Assembly: GCF_030864355.1 (NCBI RefSeq)
Contig: NC_083395.1
Location: 2,542,001-2,606,000 of the forward strand
Source of the DNA: Cutaneotrichosporon cavernicola
Taxonomy: Eukaryota; Basidiomycota; Tremellomycetes; Trichosporonales; Trichosporonaceae
Length of the DNA: 64,000 nucleotides
Direction: 5' to 3'
In this document: positions 32,088 through 45,110 of the stretch, piece after piece
How positions within the stretch are numbered: position 1 is the first letter of the stretch
Layout: the number at the start of each line of letters is the position of its first letter
Notes under the pieces: generated by a model
What the model was told of the DNA's origin: nothing
The model's input: the letters and a program-made list of their open reading frames with translations, nothing else
Databases searched by the model: none
Position numbers and translations under genes: made by a program

Positions 32088-33380
32088 ATGCCGACACTAA
32101 CTTGCCTCGACGCTGCATCGTATCCTCACATCCTGGATGGTGTCCTCGCTTATGCACAGTACCCGGCTCTCCTTCTCCTCCGACGTGTGTCATGGTCTAC
32201 GAAACGCAAAGCCGACGCTTGTCTCGCTACCCATGTCATCTTGCACATGCCCGATTTCGGTCCACCAGTGTCCACTGGCGAGCGCTATCTCCGCGAGTAC
32301 GACCCCATATACTGCTGCGACCGCGTGCGCAGTCTAACGGTCCTGTCCTGTGCACCTGGAGTGCACCCACAAGCGCCTAGTGTTGCGCCGCCACTACGCA
32401 ACACTGGGCCCTCTGTGCTGAGCCCAGGAGCCGCTGGTGAGGCCTACACCGCGCGCTTCCCACGCCCGCTCTTGCCTCCCGCGAGCCGCTTGCCTGGGCT
32501 TATGAGTTGGCGCGACGTGGCCACCCCAGAGCAAGAAATGCGAGCCCAGCGAGGCCTGCGCGCGGGTATGGTTATGGACGTGTGCGTACTGGACTCTCGC
32601 CGACGAGCACGCAAGACGGCGCTCGAGCGCTGTCTACGCGCCATCGAAGGAGTGCGCATCGTCGACGTCCCTGCACTGGAGGCGGCCCATCTGTCGCGCG
32701 GGGCGGGATTCGGCGCCATTGACCTACTAGCTGTCATCAAGCCCAATATCGTGCGATTCCACTCCGCATGGGGACCCGGGCCGGACCGCTGGGACTTCTT
32801 CCCAACAGCGCAACGTCGCGTACTGTTTGCTCCACTACTGAGGGTGGATGGCGGGAGGTGGTTCGTACCGACAGGTGATATCCCTGCGGTAGAGCGGGTG
32901 AAAATGCCTGCGAAGGACATTGTGATCCATTTCACCGGCGCGGCAGCGATACCGGCAGGGATTCAGACCCCCTTGCACGTGGACCGACGGACGATGACGC
33001 TCACGAAGATCGTGCTCATCTTCTCTGACGTTGGTGGAGGGGAGGGAGAGTCGGTCGGCGAAGATAGGGCAGAGGGAGAGGAAGGCGAGAGGGTCAACCC
33101 GTGGCTGAACGCCACAGCCGCGCTAGTCGCGTTCCTCATACACGGCGACATTACGCTGGTCGACTCGTCTCCCGTCTTGGGTACCAGGGGGGAGATTGTG
33201 GCAGCTTTAGAGAAGGCGGCGATGAAGAGGCGACAAGACAACGCCGCGCCCAACTGGCGTAATGACGACGGCGAAGAAGACGATCTGGCGCGCGTCCGGC
33301 TACTCTCAAAGGAGGAATACCGCGAAGTGGTTGGTGACCAGATGTTTGCGTTCGATATGGTCGGGCTCTCGGGAGCTTGA
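32088..33380 (+). CDS. F-box-like/LRR-like family protein (family member H)
   Basis: A single exon of 430 residues. The N-terminal block is at residues 7-55 (LDAASYPHILDGVLAYA, LLLLRRVSWSTKRKADACLATHVIL), closest to member G. A longer Pro/Arg-rich insert follows (residues 95-160). The middle has EGVRIVDVPALEA, IKPNIVRFHSAW, AKDIVIHFTGAAA, LTKIVLIFSDVGG and GDITLVDSSPV, with an acidic loop (GEDRAEGEEGE) between. The C-terminal block is conserved (VRLLSKEEYREVVGDQMFAFD). It stands 163 bp downstream of member G on the same strand, so the two probably arose by tandem duplication. Confidence 0.83.
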   Translation: MPTLTCLDAASYPHILDGVLAYAQYPALLLLRRVSWSTKRKADACLATHVILHMPDFGPPVSTGERYLREYDPIYCCDRVRSLTVLSCAPGVHPQAPSVAPPLRNTGPSVLSPGAAGEAYTARFPRPLLPPASRLPGLMSWRDVATPEQEMRAQRGLRAGMVMDVCVLDSRRRARKTALERCLRAIEGVRIVDVPALEAAHLSRGAGFGAIDLLAVIKPNIVRFHSAWGPGPDRWDFFPTAQRRVLFAPLLRVDGGRWFVPTGDIPAVERVKMPAKDIVIHFTGAAAIPAGIQTPLHVDRRTMTLTKIVLIFSDVGGGEGESVGEDRAEGEEGERVNPWLNATAALVAFLIHGDITLVDSSPVLGTRGEIVAALEKAAMKRRQDNAAPNWRNDDGEEDDLARVRLLSKEEYREVVGDQMFAFDMVGLSGA

Positions 33381-34087
33381 GCGGCCAGTAGCTCGTCCCA
33401 TTATGTCACGCAGCACCGGTGAGGTGCAAGCAAAAATGCACTGACGGGTCAACTGATGTTACTGGTGGGCCAGTTCAATCGGCGCCGGGCTCACAGACAC
33501 TAAATACCTGCTGACGATGACGATGGTGAATTGGGAGATGGCAAATATGGGGAAGATGAGAGGAAGGCGATGACTTGGAGTGCGAGTTGAGGAGTAGAGA
33601 CCATGACCTTTGTGAGGATGGGGAGGGTGAAAGGGGAGGTGAGAGCAGCAGGAGCCGCGAGAGGGGGTGACGGCTGCAGCAGTAGCGGCATGGGGTCCCA
33701 AGGCGGATTGGGAAGGATATCCACGCCAAGTCAGTGTGGATGTAGCGCAGGTGAGATCTCGGTGGAAGTTCTTCAAGCCAGGGGAGGATGGGGTGAGTAC
33801 ATGTAGAACCAGTGAAGGAGATGGTGACAGACTGTGTGCAGTGTGGGCGATGAGTTTAGTTGCCAACGCTGACTCCCATTTGGGTAGGAGGCGAATCGAG
33901 TAACCCACAAGCCTTTCAGTATCAATCCGCAGGCTGGGCGATTTTGGCTAACTATTGACTCGCATCCACTATTGAAAAGGCAACTCAATTGAACCGACTC
34001 TGACCAGTCAGACAGCTCTCACACTTTATAAGCTCTACCTCTCTTACAACTTCACATCGTCTTGGACACAGTGCACAGACTATAGTC
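33381..34087. other. Intergenic spacer
   Basis: No supported gene. A 149-codon minus-strand frame (33459-33908) is Ser/Pro/His-rich and looks like the complement of a G/A-rich spacer rather than a protein. The interval ends with the promoter of member I. Confidence 0.45.
34026..34032 (+). promoter_or_regulatory. TATA-like box of member I
   Basis: The word ttataag lies 56 nt upstream of the ATG at 34088. A pyrimidine-rich stretch (ctctacctctcttac) follows it before the start codon, as expected for a transcription start region. Confidence 0.4.
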
Positions 34088-35098
34088 ATGTTTATCGGAG
34101 CAGCAACGAACGACAACACCATGGTCGCTGAGCGCTCAAACCCGTCCACCTCGTCGGAATCCAACACGACCGACACGCCTCCCTCCACCTCGCCCCCTTC
34201 CAGATCGCTGAGCACTCTCGCCTCATCACGCGGCCCAACGAGGTGCAGTATCGACGAGCTGCTACGGGGCCAAGAAGTCGGGTCCATGCGCACGAGCATC
34301 GACGGTACCCTCGACCACCTCGTCTTACACGCGCACACAGGCGTGGGGTATCTTGTTTGCGATCGCCGCGCTCCAGAGGACGAGATCGAGCTCGTCCTCC
34401 CAAACCCTGAGCAGCGGCGTGGTCTGCAACACCCGACGTCGAGTGAACGATCGACCGCACCCGCGCCCCGCCTTGCATCTGGCGTACTGCAGATCCCTGC
34501 AACGCTTGCTCTCCCCCGGCAGCTCGTGCAGAATCTGGCCCGTCACCTCCAGCCACGCACGCTCCTCGTCCCAGCATCCCTTGCCGTGGAGTATATCAAC
34601 GCTTTCCGGCCGCACACGGCGGTAGTGACCGCGTCTGCAGGGGTGAATCAGCTACGCATCCCCAGGATACACACTGTCGAGCTCCATGCACCCCTTGCTG
34701 TCCGCTCACAATGTGGGCGCCAGCCGGCGCAGGTGTTCGAGCTCGTCATAGATGCTGTTGATGTGTCGGCCTGTCTTGCCCAAGACGGCGATTGTGCCAC
34801 CTGCGTCAGCCACGCACCGCACTACGGGCGGGCCACGGCCGACGAAGAGCCGTGTCCCCAGATTCGACTCTGGGCATACATTGAGAGCCTTATTCCCCAA
34901 CTACGGGCGGGCCTGATTGTTGTGGTTGGGCTGGAAAGGTGGGGCCACGTGGACTGCGCCGAGCGAAACTGGGTCGACATGCGGGCGAGATATCGCGACA
35001 AGTGGGACGTGCCTAGCGTCATCGTGCGGACCGCCGACGAACATCGCCGGTACCGAGAGGACCAGACGTGGTGGGAGTCGATGGGGCTGGCGTGTTAG
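34088..35098 (+). CDS. Divergent F-box-like family member (I), N-terminal block lost
   Basis: A single exon of 336 residues; Met at 34121 is an alternative start. The first 60 residues are Ser/Thr-rich, and no Y-P-H-I-L-D block is present. Only weak echoes remain (SIDELLRG, SIDGTLDHLVLH). The later part keeps the family order: VVTASAGVNQLRIPRIHTVELHA, AQVFELVIDAVDV, GLIVVVGLERWG (matching x-T-L-V-G-x-[DE]), and the end VIVRTADEHRRYREDQTWWESMG, matching the C-terminal block with W in place of Y. So it appears to be a family member that has lost or remodelled the F-box-like part. If the N-terminal block mediates Skp1 binding, this protein would not act in SCF, or could compete with those that do. 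Confidence 0.7.
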   Translation: MFIGAATNDNTMVAERSNPSTSSESNTTDTPPSTSPPSRSLSTLASSRGPTRCSIDELLRGQEVGSMRTSIDGTLDHLVLHAHTGVGYLVCDRRAPEDEIELVLPNPEQRRGLQHPTSSERSTAPAPRLASGVLQIPATLALPRQLVQNLARHLQPRTLLVPASLAVEYINAFRPHTAVVTASAGVNQLRIPRIHTVELHAPLAVRSQCGRQPAQVFELVIDAVDVSACLAQDGDCATCVSHAPHYGRATADEEPCPQIRLWAYIESLIPQLRAGLIVVVGLERWGHVDCAERNWVDMRARYRDKWDVPSVIVRTADEHRRYREDQTWWESMGLAC

Positions 35099-35143
35099 AT
35101 GGGTACGGCCGATTAGGCAGCTAGGCAGAGGAGTACATGGGAA

Positions 35144-35360
35144 GCGAGCTTCGAAGAATCTCAGACCAATTGAAATAGCCTGTAAATTCCACTGTATGTG
35201 TTACACACTGTATAATGACCACCATCTGAGCGAGAGGCTGAATGGGTTACTGTAGTGAGCGAGCTCGAAGAATCTCAGACCAATTGCATTAGCCTGTAAA
35301 TTCCACTGTATGTTACACACTGTATAATGACCACCAATCTGAGCGAGAGGTTGGATGGGC
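35144..35360. repeat. Tandem duplication of a ~105-bp 3'-flanking segment
   Basis: Two copies, 35144-35246 and 35257-35360. Both contain cgaagaatctcagaccaatt, cctgtaaattccactgtatg and cactgtataatgaccacca, with small indels and substitutions between them. The segment follows the stop codon of member I, so the duplicated unit may include its polyadenylation region. Confidence 0.93.
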
Positions 35361-35498
35361 TAGTGAGACGAAGGTGCGAAGTGACGTCGCAGCAATTCAC
35401 AACAACAACTGAAAATCAACCGCAGATTGAAACGGCCAGGCAAGACATCGACCGATATCGACTCGTATTCTTAGCTGCTACCCAACATCGCACACTGA

Positions 35499-35504
35499 TA
35501 TAAA
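35499..35504 (+). promoter_or_regulatory. TATA box of member J
   Basis: A perfect TATAAA 83 nt upstream of the ATG at 35587. It is followed by a C/T-rich leader (tctttccctctcaatcttcatcttc, split here only in description) without ATG. Confidence 0.6.
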
Positions 35505-35586
35505 CTCGGTTCTTTCCCTCTCAATCTTCATCTTCACTCTCTCGCATCGCACCACCAATCTTTTGCCGCCCTCATCTTCACTCGCC

Positions 35587-36684
35587 ATGATCCACGCTCG
35601 TCCATTCGGCACCCTCCCCACCAGTCCCATCGCCCCATCCATGCCCGGCGAACTCTCCTACCCTCCCCTCGACCCAGGACGTTTAGAGGCTTTCTTTGTC
35701 GCTTTCGGCGGTGAGATGAGGCGTCGGGAAGGAGCAGACGGCCTCATCGACCTACGTGAGCCACCTGTCGAGTTGGAGCGTTGCGTCCGAAAACGCTATT
35801 TCCATCTGATCGCCCGCGGGGCTATGCCGGGTCTGATGGCCTCTCACCGAGTGTACCAGGACGGAGCTCTCCGCACTCCCTCAGGTGCAGCCGTTCGCGT
35901 TGACCATGCTTGTTGTCGAGTGCTCGACAGTGTGCTTGATTTCAGCGTGGGCGATTGGTACGCTCTGGCTGCTACTGGTCCGGAAGTAGCGCGGTTATTC
36001 GGTCTGTCCATGGCGCGCATTCAGTGCGCATTGCGGATCTTGAGTCCACAGGCAGCAGTGTGTGTACCTCGTAAGCCTGCCTCTGATCGTGATACCTGTC
36101 TCCGCCTGCCATCGTCGGTCACGTCGTTGATCCTGCATACCAACCTCGGGTATGCTCCAGTGGTTCCGTTGGGCGACAAGTTGTGTCATCTGACACTCGT
36201 GATTCCAGTCGGGAGTCACCAGGTGCCTGCGAGAGCACAGTACCTGCGTCAGCTTGTTTCGTCGTTGCCGGACGCGGTCATCATCATCGTGGCTCCGGTT
36301 GCAGCTGTACCGGCGCTTAAGCGCCTCTGTATCGCTGCCGTCAAGTCGTTGCACTTGGCGAAACCCGTGCACATCGAAATCCGATCCAGAGAGGAGCATT
36401 ACCATTCGATCGGGAAGAAGTGCTGGGAATTGGAGATGATGTTCGGACACGACGACAGCGAGGCGCATGATTACGACGCCCGCGGCTCCGGCCAAGCCAT
36501 GCTGAACGACGGAAGCGACATCTCCGACGACGACACGGCCGAACCCCGCGAGATCGAAGACCATGCCGGGATCCTCAAAATCGACGAAAACGTGGCGGCC
36601 GAGATGGATCGCGTCCTCGGGACAACGAGGTCGATGAGCCTGCCTGGACGAAGGCTTCCAGAATCCTGCGCGCGAGGAGAATAG
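35587..36684 (+). CDS. Divergent F-box-like family member (J), N-terminal block lost
   Basis: A single exon of 365 residues from the first ATG at 35587; the frame is open 24 bases further upstream but only with TTG. A Y-P-P-L-D-P remnant of the opening survives (residues 24-29), but the helix after it (LEAFFVAFGGEMRRR) is not alignable with an F-box. The later strands are kept: ATGPEVARLFGLSMARIQ, LCHLTLVIPVGS, AVIIIVAPVAA and, exactly in family style, VHIEIRSREEHYHSIGKKCWELEMMFG for the C-terminal block. About 75 extra acidic residues follow (DDSEAHDYDA, SDISDDDTAE), unique to this member. It is the neighbour of member I, the other one lacking the N-terminal block. Confidence 0.7.
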   Translation: MIHARPFGTLPTSPIAPSMPGELSYPPLDPGRLEAFFVAFGGEMRRREGADGLIDLREPPVELERCVRKRYFHLIARGAMPGLMASHRVYQDGALRTPSGAAVRVDHACCRVLDSVLDFSVGDWYALAATGPEVARLFGLSMARIQCALRILSPQAAVCVPRKPASDRDTCLRLPSSVTSLILHTNLGYAPVVPLGDKLCHLTLVIPVGSHQVPARAQYLRQLVSSLPDAVIIIVAPVAAVPALKRLCIAAVKSLHLAKPVHIEIRSREEHYHSIGKKCWELEMMFGHDDSEAHDYDARGSGQAMLNDGSDISDDDTAEPREIEDHAGILKIDENVAAEMDRVLGTTRSMSLPGRRLPESCARGE

Positions 36685-36775
36685 ATGAGAGTCATTGTAG
36701 ACGCCACGTTACGACATGATATGACAGTCCATAATTCTCCAGTTGCTCTGTGTATACTTCTGACACTCCTCCACA

Positions 36776-40099
<3,324 letters not shown>

Positions 40100-40268
40100 C
40101 GTTCGAGTGAGTGGAGAGTTGAGCGCGTGACGTCGTGCGTCATCGGCGTTGGCCGGGGATGGGCCGGAATGCCAGTTCCATGTGGTGACCAAAGCAGGAA
40201 CAACGCATGTCAACATCAACTTCCACCCCCCAAGAGCTCAATCACACCCACTTCTCCTACCAAGCGCA
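40100..40268. promoter_or_regulatory. 170-bp bidirectional promoter between beta-galactosidase and member K
   Basis: Start codons at 40099 (minus) and 40269 (plus) are 169 bp apart, so both transcripts must initiate in this interval. No CGG-N11-CCG Gal4-type site is present. The C-rich stretch acccccc at 40227 onwards belongs to the leader of member K. Confidence 0.5.
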
Positions 40269-41453
40269 ATGACATCCGCGGCCACCACAGCCGCTGACTC
40301 CGCTTCGGCACCCATATCTGAGGCGATGGCCACCAGCTCCGCTCCTGAACCAGCGCCAGCGCTAGAGTCCGCCACTAATCCCGACCGTGCAGCCCTCAAC
40401 ATCACTGCCTATCCTCACATCTTCGATTCGATCCTCGCATTCTGCCCCGCGCACTACGACACAATAAAAGCCTTACGCTCCACCTGCCATGCGGCGCGCA
40501 ACGCGATCGAGGCCAACCTCGCGCGCCACATCACGGTCAAATCGACCTCGACGAAAGAAGGCAAGTTTCTTCACATCCGCAGCGCGTCTGGCGTACCGAT
40601 CCCAGGCGTCCGTGCGCGCGACTATCTCGCCCTCGCACAGGCTCGTGAGTCAGCTATCCCACCGGCGCGGCCCAAGAGACCCGGACCATCGCTGGAGCCG
40701 AGCTCGCCGGGGGACGTGACTCCCGAGCAGGCTCTGGCCACCATCGCCCGCGTGTTGGCCCATACGCGCGTGCTCGACGTCGGCGGGTTTGTTGGGGGAG
40801 ATGTCGTTGTCCAACTCGCTCCATGGCTCAAGCTCGATGTTGTGCGCCTCCCCACCTACCGCATGGCGGGAGCAAACGACAATAACACTACCCTCAACGC
40901 GAACACTGTTGTCCTCTCCCCATCCTGCGCAGGGGCCTACCGCTCAACATACGTGCTCATCGTGCCGCCTGGGACGCGGCGGTTCGTGACCCACGAGTTC
41001 ACAGACCTCGCCCCAGACACTTGGGCGACTGTGTCGTGTGGGTGTCGCGAGGGCTCTCCGCAGCCAGGCTACGCATGCCAGACCCTCGAGGAGGTGGTCA
41101 TCGCGTTCGTCCAGCGTCGCCCGGCCAAAGGAACGAGCGACATGGAGTTCGGGTATACGCCGGACCGCATAACCGCTCTTCGTAGGACTTTTCCGAACGC
41201 GCGTTTCGTGCTCGTTGGTGCGGAAGGGAGTCGGCTTGGCAAAACTCCACCAGCTCAGCGTCCGTTCGGCGAATCGAGCGAATATATCAAGCGCCTGATC
41301 CTCGAGAGTGAGAATGCTGCCAAACTGGGGGATTTCGAGTGCTTCAAGCTCGCCGAGTGGCGCAAGGTCATCGGCGAGAAGCGGTGGGCGCTCGAGATGG
41401 GACTCGGCGACACGCAGGTGCTGAACCGCACCGAGGGGAGTTGGAGTGAGTAG
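40269..41453 (+). CDS. F-box-like/LRR-like family protein (family member K)
   Basis: A single exon of 394 residues. An Ala/Ser/Pro-rich leader of 40 residues precedes the family block (ALNITAYPHIFDSILAFCP, IKALRSTCHAARNAIEANLARHITV). The middle motifs are AHTRVLDVGGFVGG, LKLDVVRLPTYR, TRRFVTHEFTDLA, LEEVVIAFVQRR and ARFVLVGAEGS. The C-terminal block is conserved (FKLAEWRKVIGEKRWALEMGLG). It is transcribed divergently from beta-galactosidase. A hypothetical F-box-like adaptor; the family function is not known. Confidence 0.82.
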   Translation: MTSAATTAADSASAPISEAMATSSAPEPAPALESATNPDRAALNITAYPHIFDSILAFCPAHYDTIKALRSTCHAARNAIEANLARHITVKSTSTKEGKFLHIRSASGVPIPGVRARDYLALAQARESAIPPARPKRPGPSLEPSSPGDVTPEQALATIARVLAHTRVLDVGGFVGGDVVVQLAPWLKLDVVRLPTYRMAGANDNNTTLNANTVVLSPSCAGAYRSTYVLIVPPGTRRFVTHEFTDLAPDTWATVSCGCREGSPQPGYACQTLEEVVIAFVQRRPAKGTSDMEFGYTPDRITALRRTFPNARFVLVGAEGSRLGKTPPAQRPFGESSEYIKRLILESENAAKLGDFECFKLAEWRKVIGEKRWALEMGLGDTQVLNRTEGSWSE

Positions 41454-42025
41454 ACTGTGTTACCGAGTGACTGGGAATGTACGATGTCGAGCTGCCATGC
41501 ATCGTTTCATGACAAGTCTATGCGCTCTATCGCCGTACAAGTTCGATCGCGATGTTGTGGACATCATATACAGTTTGGTGGGGTCGACGCGACGCGTCTG
41601 GGCACGTGCACCTGCCCTGTCGTTTCCGGCATTCTCCGTCCCCATGTTGCCTGTTGATGTGGATGTCACCCATGCATGAAACAATGAGTACCTCCATCGA
41701 GCTATGCATGAGCAGCTGTCCAGCCTTTCGAGTCGGTCACGGTCACGCCTGCAATGAATAATTGAACATGAGAGGATGCTACGTGAGGCGCGTGAGGTTA
41801 GATGTAGCCGACACTGTCAAAATCCAAAATCAGGCGCGTGACAGGTCCAGGCGTCACCCGTCACATTCGTCCGCCCTCAACATCAACACCCAACACTGAC
41901 TACGCACTCCTCCTTCCATTCTGAACCTCAGCTCATCTCTCATCTCCTCCTATCTCCTCCTCTTGCCACTTCATCTCTTCCTCGCTACGTTCACCAACCC
42001 CACACATGCTCCGCCATCCCCACCC
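41454..42025. other. Intergenic spacer
   Basis: No supported gene; the frames are under 80 codons. The right end (41890-42025) is C/T-rich leader for member L and contains an upstream ATG at 42006. Confidence 0.45.
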
Positions 42026-43480
42026 ATGAGCGTCAACAGCGCCCTCGTCACCTGGAACATTGCCCAGGTCGCCCTTGTCGCGGTCCACGCCTCCTTCGTG
42101 CTCACCCAACCCGCGCCGACTTCCGCCCAACTCGTCCTCGTCCCGACGCATGCGCTTCTAGCCGTGCTGTTGAGTCCTGGGTTGCTGCCACCCATCGATG
42201 ATCCACCGGTTAGACCCAGCCGGACAAAGAAGCCTATCTCAGCCCCGTCGACACCACGCAAGCCGCGTATCGTAACCCCCGACACACCACCCCACACGCC
42301 CACCCCCAAGACTCCGCGCCGCCGCCCACCAGCCACTCCATCCAAACCGCTCTCGCCATGGCGCCCAACAGTCACCCCACAACCATATTCGCGCGTGCGC
42401 CGCACGCGAACAGCCCCTTGCCCACCTCCAACCCTCCCCCTAGAGTCGGTGCTATCCTACCTCGACTACGCCGACCTCCTCACCCTCCGCATCGTGAACA
42501 GAGAATACCGCGTCGCCGTCGATGCGCACTTCCACCGCGCACTGCAGCTCAACCACATAGGGTCGCGCGCGCACGGTCGCTCCCTCGCACCGCGAACTTG
42601 GGGCCGGCGTATCCCGCGCCTCGCACTCCCACGATCCCTCTCACAGCCGTCGCCGGTACGCGCACTGCACTTGGTGAATGGTGCTGCGCCGTTGCGCGTC
42701 CTCCGCGGCCTCGAGGTTCTGCGCGTAGGGCCTGTGCAGAATGTCACCCACCCCGCACCTACCACCATCGTCATGGCAACGCCCGTGGTAGCAGGAGCGG
42801 AGTGGGCACTCGCACCACGATACGAGTGGCCCGACCTCAGTGACGGGGTGCACAAGCTCGTCAGCACGATGCTGTATGTCCACTCGTCTCTCATTGGGAG
42901 CGAGGACGCGCCGCACACCCTCCTGCCCTCCCACATTTCTGAAGTTGTCCTGCACATCTGCCGATCTTCTCACCCGAGCCGATCTCGGCCGCTCTCCGAC
43001 CGCACCAACCTGTTCTCTAACGGCACGCCCTCCATTCTCGTCGTGCGTGGCCTGCACGGACGCGGACCACGACACGTCCTCCGCCTCGTGAACAGCACCG
43101 CCCGGCCCCGACTCCGGAATGGCACGGTCTCCACTGTCCTCCCCGAAGAACCGGTGTATGATGGCCAGCCCAAGTTGCTCGACGACTGGGCGCGCGCTAT
43201 CGCGCGTAACCTCCCAGGACGCGTGTTTACGCTTGTCGGGTCGGAGGGCTGGCACCCGCTCTGGCTCGCGGCCGGGTACAGCCCGGTGGAGGGCAAGGAC
43301 GTCGTGTGCAACCTTCGCCTCAGGTTCATCGCTGAGATTGCGCGGCTCGCGCGGGCACTGCACGACTGGAGTGTTGAAGAGACAGCACGGGTTGTGGAGG
43401 AAGGTGTGCATTTCGTCACGGTCGCCGAGTACTGTGCCAGCGTCGGACGGACGCAGTACGACCTAGAGACGCGGTGGTGA
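42026..43480 (+). CDS. F-box-like/LRR-like family protein with N-terminal hydrophobic segments (family member L)
   Basis: A single exon of 484 residues, starting at ATG 42026. Residues 5-50 form two hydrophobic stretches (VTWNIAQVALVAVHASFVL and LVLVPTHALLAVLLSPGLL), so this member may be membrane-attached, unlike its relatives. A basic Thr-Pro-rich linker follows (TPHTPTPKTPRRRPP). The F-box-like block at residues 137-170 is shorter (LPLESVLSYLDYADLLTLR, VNREYRVAVDAHF). Next come LRVLRGLEVLRVG, VHKLVSTMLYV, ISEVVLHICRSS and RVFTLVGSEGW. The C-terminal block is intact (FVTVAEYCASVGRTQYDLETRW). The start codon overlaps the stop of a seven-codon upstream frame (42006-42029), forming ATGA as in member F. 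Confidence 0.8.
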   Translation: MSVNSALVTWNIAQVALVAVHASFVLTQPAPTSAQLVLVPTHALLAVLLSPGLLPPIDDPPVRPSRTKKPISAPSTPRKPRIVTPDTPPHTPTPKTPRRRPPATPSKPLSPWRPTVTPQPYSRVRRTRTAPCPPPTLPLESVLSYLDYADLLTLRIVNREYRVAVDAHFHRALQLNHIGSRAHGRSLAPRTWGRRIPRLALPRSLSQPSPVRALHLVNGAAPLRVLRGLEVLRVGPVQNVTHPAPTTIVMATPVVAGAEWALAPRYEWPDLSDGVHKLVSTMLYVHSSLIGSEDAPHTLLPSHISEVVLHICRSSHPSRSRPLSDRTNLFSNGTPSILVVRGLHGRGPRHVLRLVNSTARPRLRNGTVSTVLPEEPVYDGQPKLLDDWARAIARNLPGRVFTLVGSEGWHPLWLAAGYSPVEGKDVVCNLRLRFIAEIARLARALHDWSVEETARVVEEGVHFVTVAEYCASVGRTQYDLETRW

Positions 43481-43854
43481 GACTGGAGTCGATTGTCGTG
43501 TCAGCTGGGTTCTCGGATGCGAGGAGATGTTGTGGACAATGTAGACGTAGAGCTGGAAATGAGTCTGTATGTAAATACTAAGGAGTATTGCTGTATGTAC
43601 TTTGTTACCGGCTGACGGAAGAAGAAGCAGAGGAAGGAAGGAAGCCACAGCTGGTACACGGGCTGTATCCTGCAGTTCTGGTGGCCTGTACCTTGCAACG
43701 AAGCACGTGTCATGTTTCTCACGTGTCTATCCCGGGACCAAACACATCCGGTACCCGCGGAGGGAGACACCGCCCCTCTTGCTCTGACCCGTCTTGCATT
43801 CCGACGCGTCTCATCCCTCTTCTTCATCACTCTTCCTACCTCACTCCCATCCTC
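43481..43854. other. Intergenic spacer
   Basis: No gene seen. The last 60 bases are a C/T-rich leader (catccctcttcttcatcact) before the PPPDE-like gene. Confidence 0.45.
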
Positions 43855-44839
43855 ATGACAACCGAGACGCAAGAACAACGCGAGCGGAAGCGCGACATCG
43901 CCGCGCGCTGGTTCCAAACTGGCCTCACCGAGGGCGAAAGGCGCCTGAAAACCGCAGCAGGCCTCGGCTCAACGCCCAACATCGTCCCCGTCACCGCGCC
44001 GGTCCTCGACGCGCACCCCCGCCCCGTATTCGTTGGCTGGCATCCAGTCGGCGGCTTCGCTGGCAAATGGTTCGCAGAGCAGACGGGACTCGGTAAACTC
44101 ATCACCGAAAAAACCAACAGCTATCCGGACCCAACGCAGCACTGGGGCGTGCTAGTCGGGGAATACGTACATCAGCTATGGATGGTGAGTGACAACGAGG
44201 CTGGACTGACGATAGGACGAGAATTTTGACGTCATCTATACGAATGCGCGTGTGGATCCGGACGAGTGGCAACTGTTCCCGGTTGGAGATACGCGGTTCA
44301 ACGACGACGCGATCCGGCGAGCAGGTGGGTCAAAGGGAGGGAGGGACGCACTTACACTAGGCCAGGCCCTCATTGCTCATATTCGTGAGAAGCAGCCAGC
44401 GTACAACCTCATTACGAACAATTGCCAGACATACGCCCTCCGCCTCCTCGACGCCATCAGCGTGGGGGCGTCTCACTTCCCGACGACACTGAGCGTTTAC
44501 CAGACCCTTATAGGACCGGGTAAGGTTGCGGACCTGTTCAAGCCTCTCGCGGATGGGGAGGGCGCTGTGGAAGGTGATTGCGTAAGCACCGCCACGGCGT
44601 GTATGCAACAACACACGAACCAGGTCGACACGCACGGACCTGCGTATGACCCAATGAATCCACCTCCAACAGACGGTGCGCCGCCCGCCCAGCCACAAGA
44701 TGCGACCCGGGGACAAGCATCAGAGATGGCTGGTGAGCCCGAGGAGGGAGAGGGGAAAGAAGGGGAAGGGGAGGAGACTGACGGAGGAGAGAAGAAGAAG
44801 AAGGGAATGTGGGCGCGCGTGTTCCGCAAGAACAAGTGA
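43855..44839 (+). CDS. PPPDE/NlpC-P60-like cysteine-peptidase-fold protein
   Basis: Two exons, 43855-44184 and 44216-44839, with a 31-nt intron; 317 residues. A second possible intron (44325-44360, 36 nt, in frame, GTGGGT...ACTAG) would shorten it to 305. The papain-like permuted core is visible: the His motif TQHWGVLVGEYVHQLWM (residues 96-110) comes first and the Cys motif PAYNLITNNCQTYALRLLD later, the order of PPPDE/DeSI and LRAT-type enzymes. The N-x-N-C-Q-x-Y/F signature is common in fungal members. An acidic tail ends in a basic patch (KKKKGMWARVFRKNK). DeSI-type PPPDE proteins remove SUMO or ubiquitin; that activity is possible here but not shown. It sits inside the F-box-like array between members L and M. 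Confidence 0.7.
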
Positions 44840-45110
44840 GCCTACAAGTGTTGCAGTGTACAAGATACCCATACTCGACGTGTATATCCTCGCTTGTTTT
44901 GCTGCTCGGTTTGTATAATGCATTTGATTGATTTCATTTTGATTGAGGGGTGGATAATGTGCAGGGATTCTGCCGATCTGCCGATCCGATCTGATCGGCA
45001 TCATGTGCGTCTGTGCGTCATCTCACCCTGGCATCAGAATCGCCACCAAACTTGAACTTGACACTCATCCATCTCCCATCTCTCAACCTCCCTCGTATCC
45101 TCAACGCATC

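Noticed and set aside
33459..33908. 149-codon minus-strand frame between members H and I
   Set aside because: Low-complexity Ser/Pro/His composition, complementary to a G/A-rich spacer; no conserved family block.
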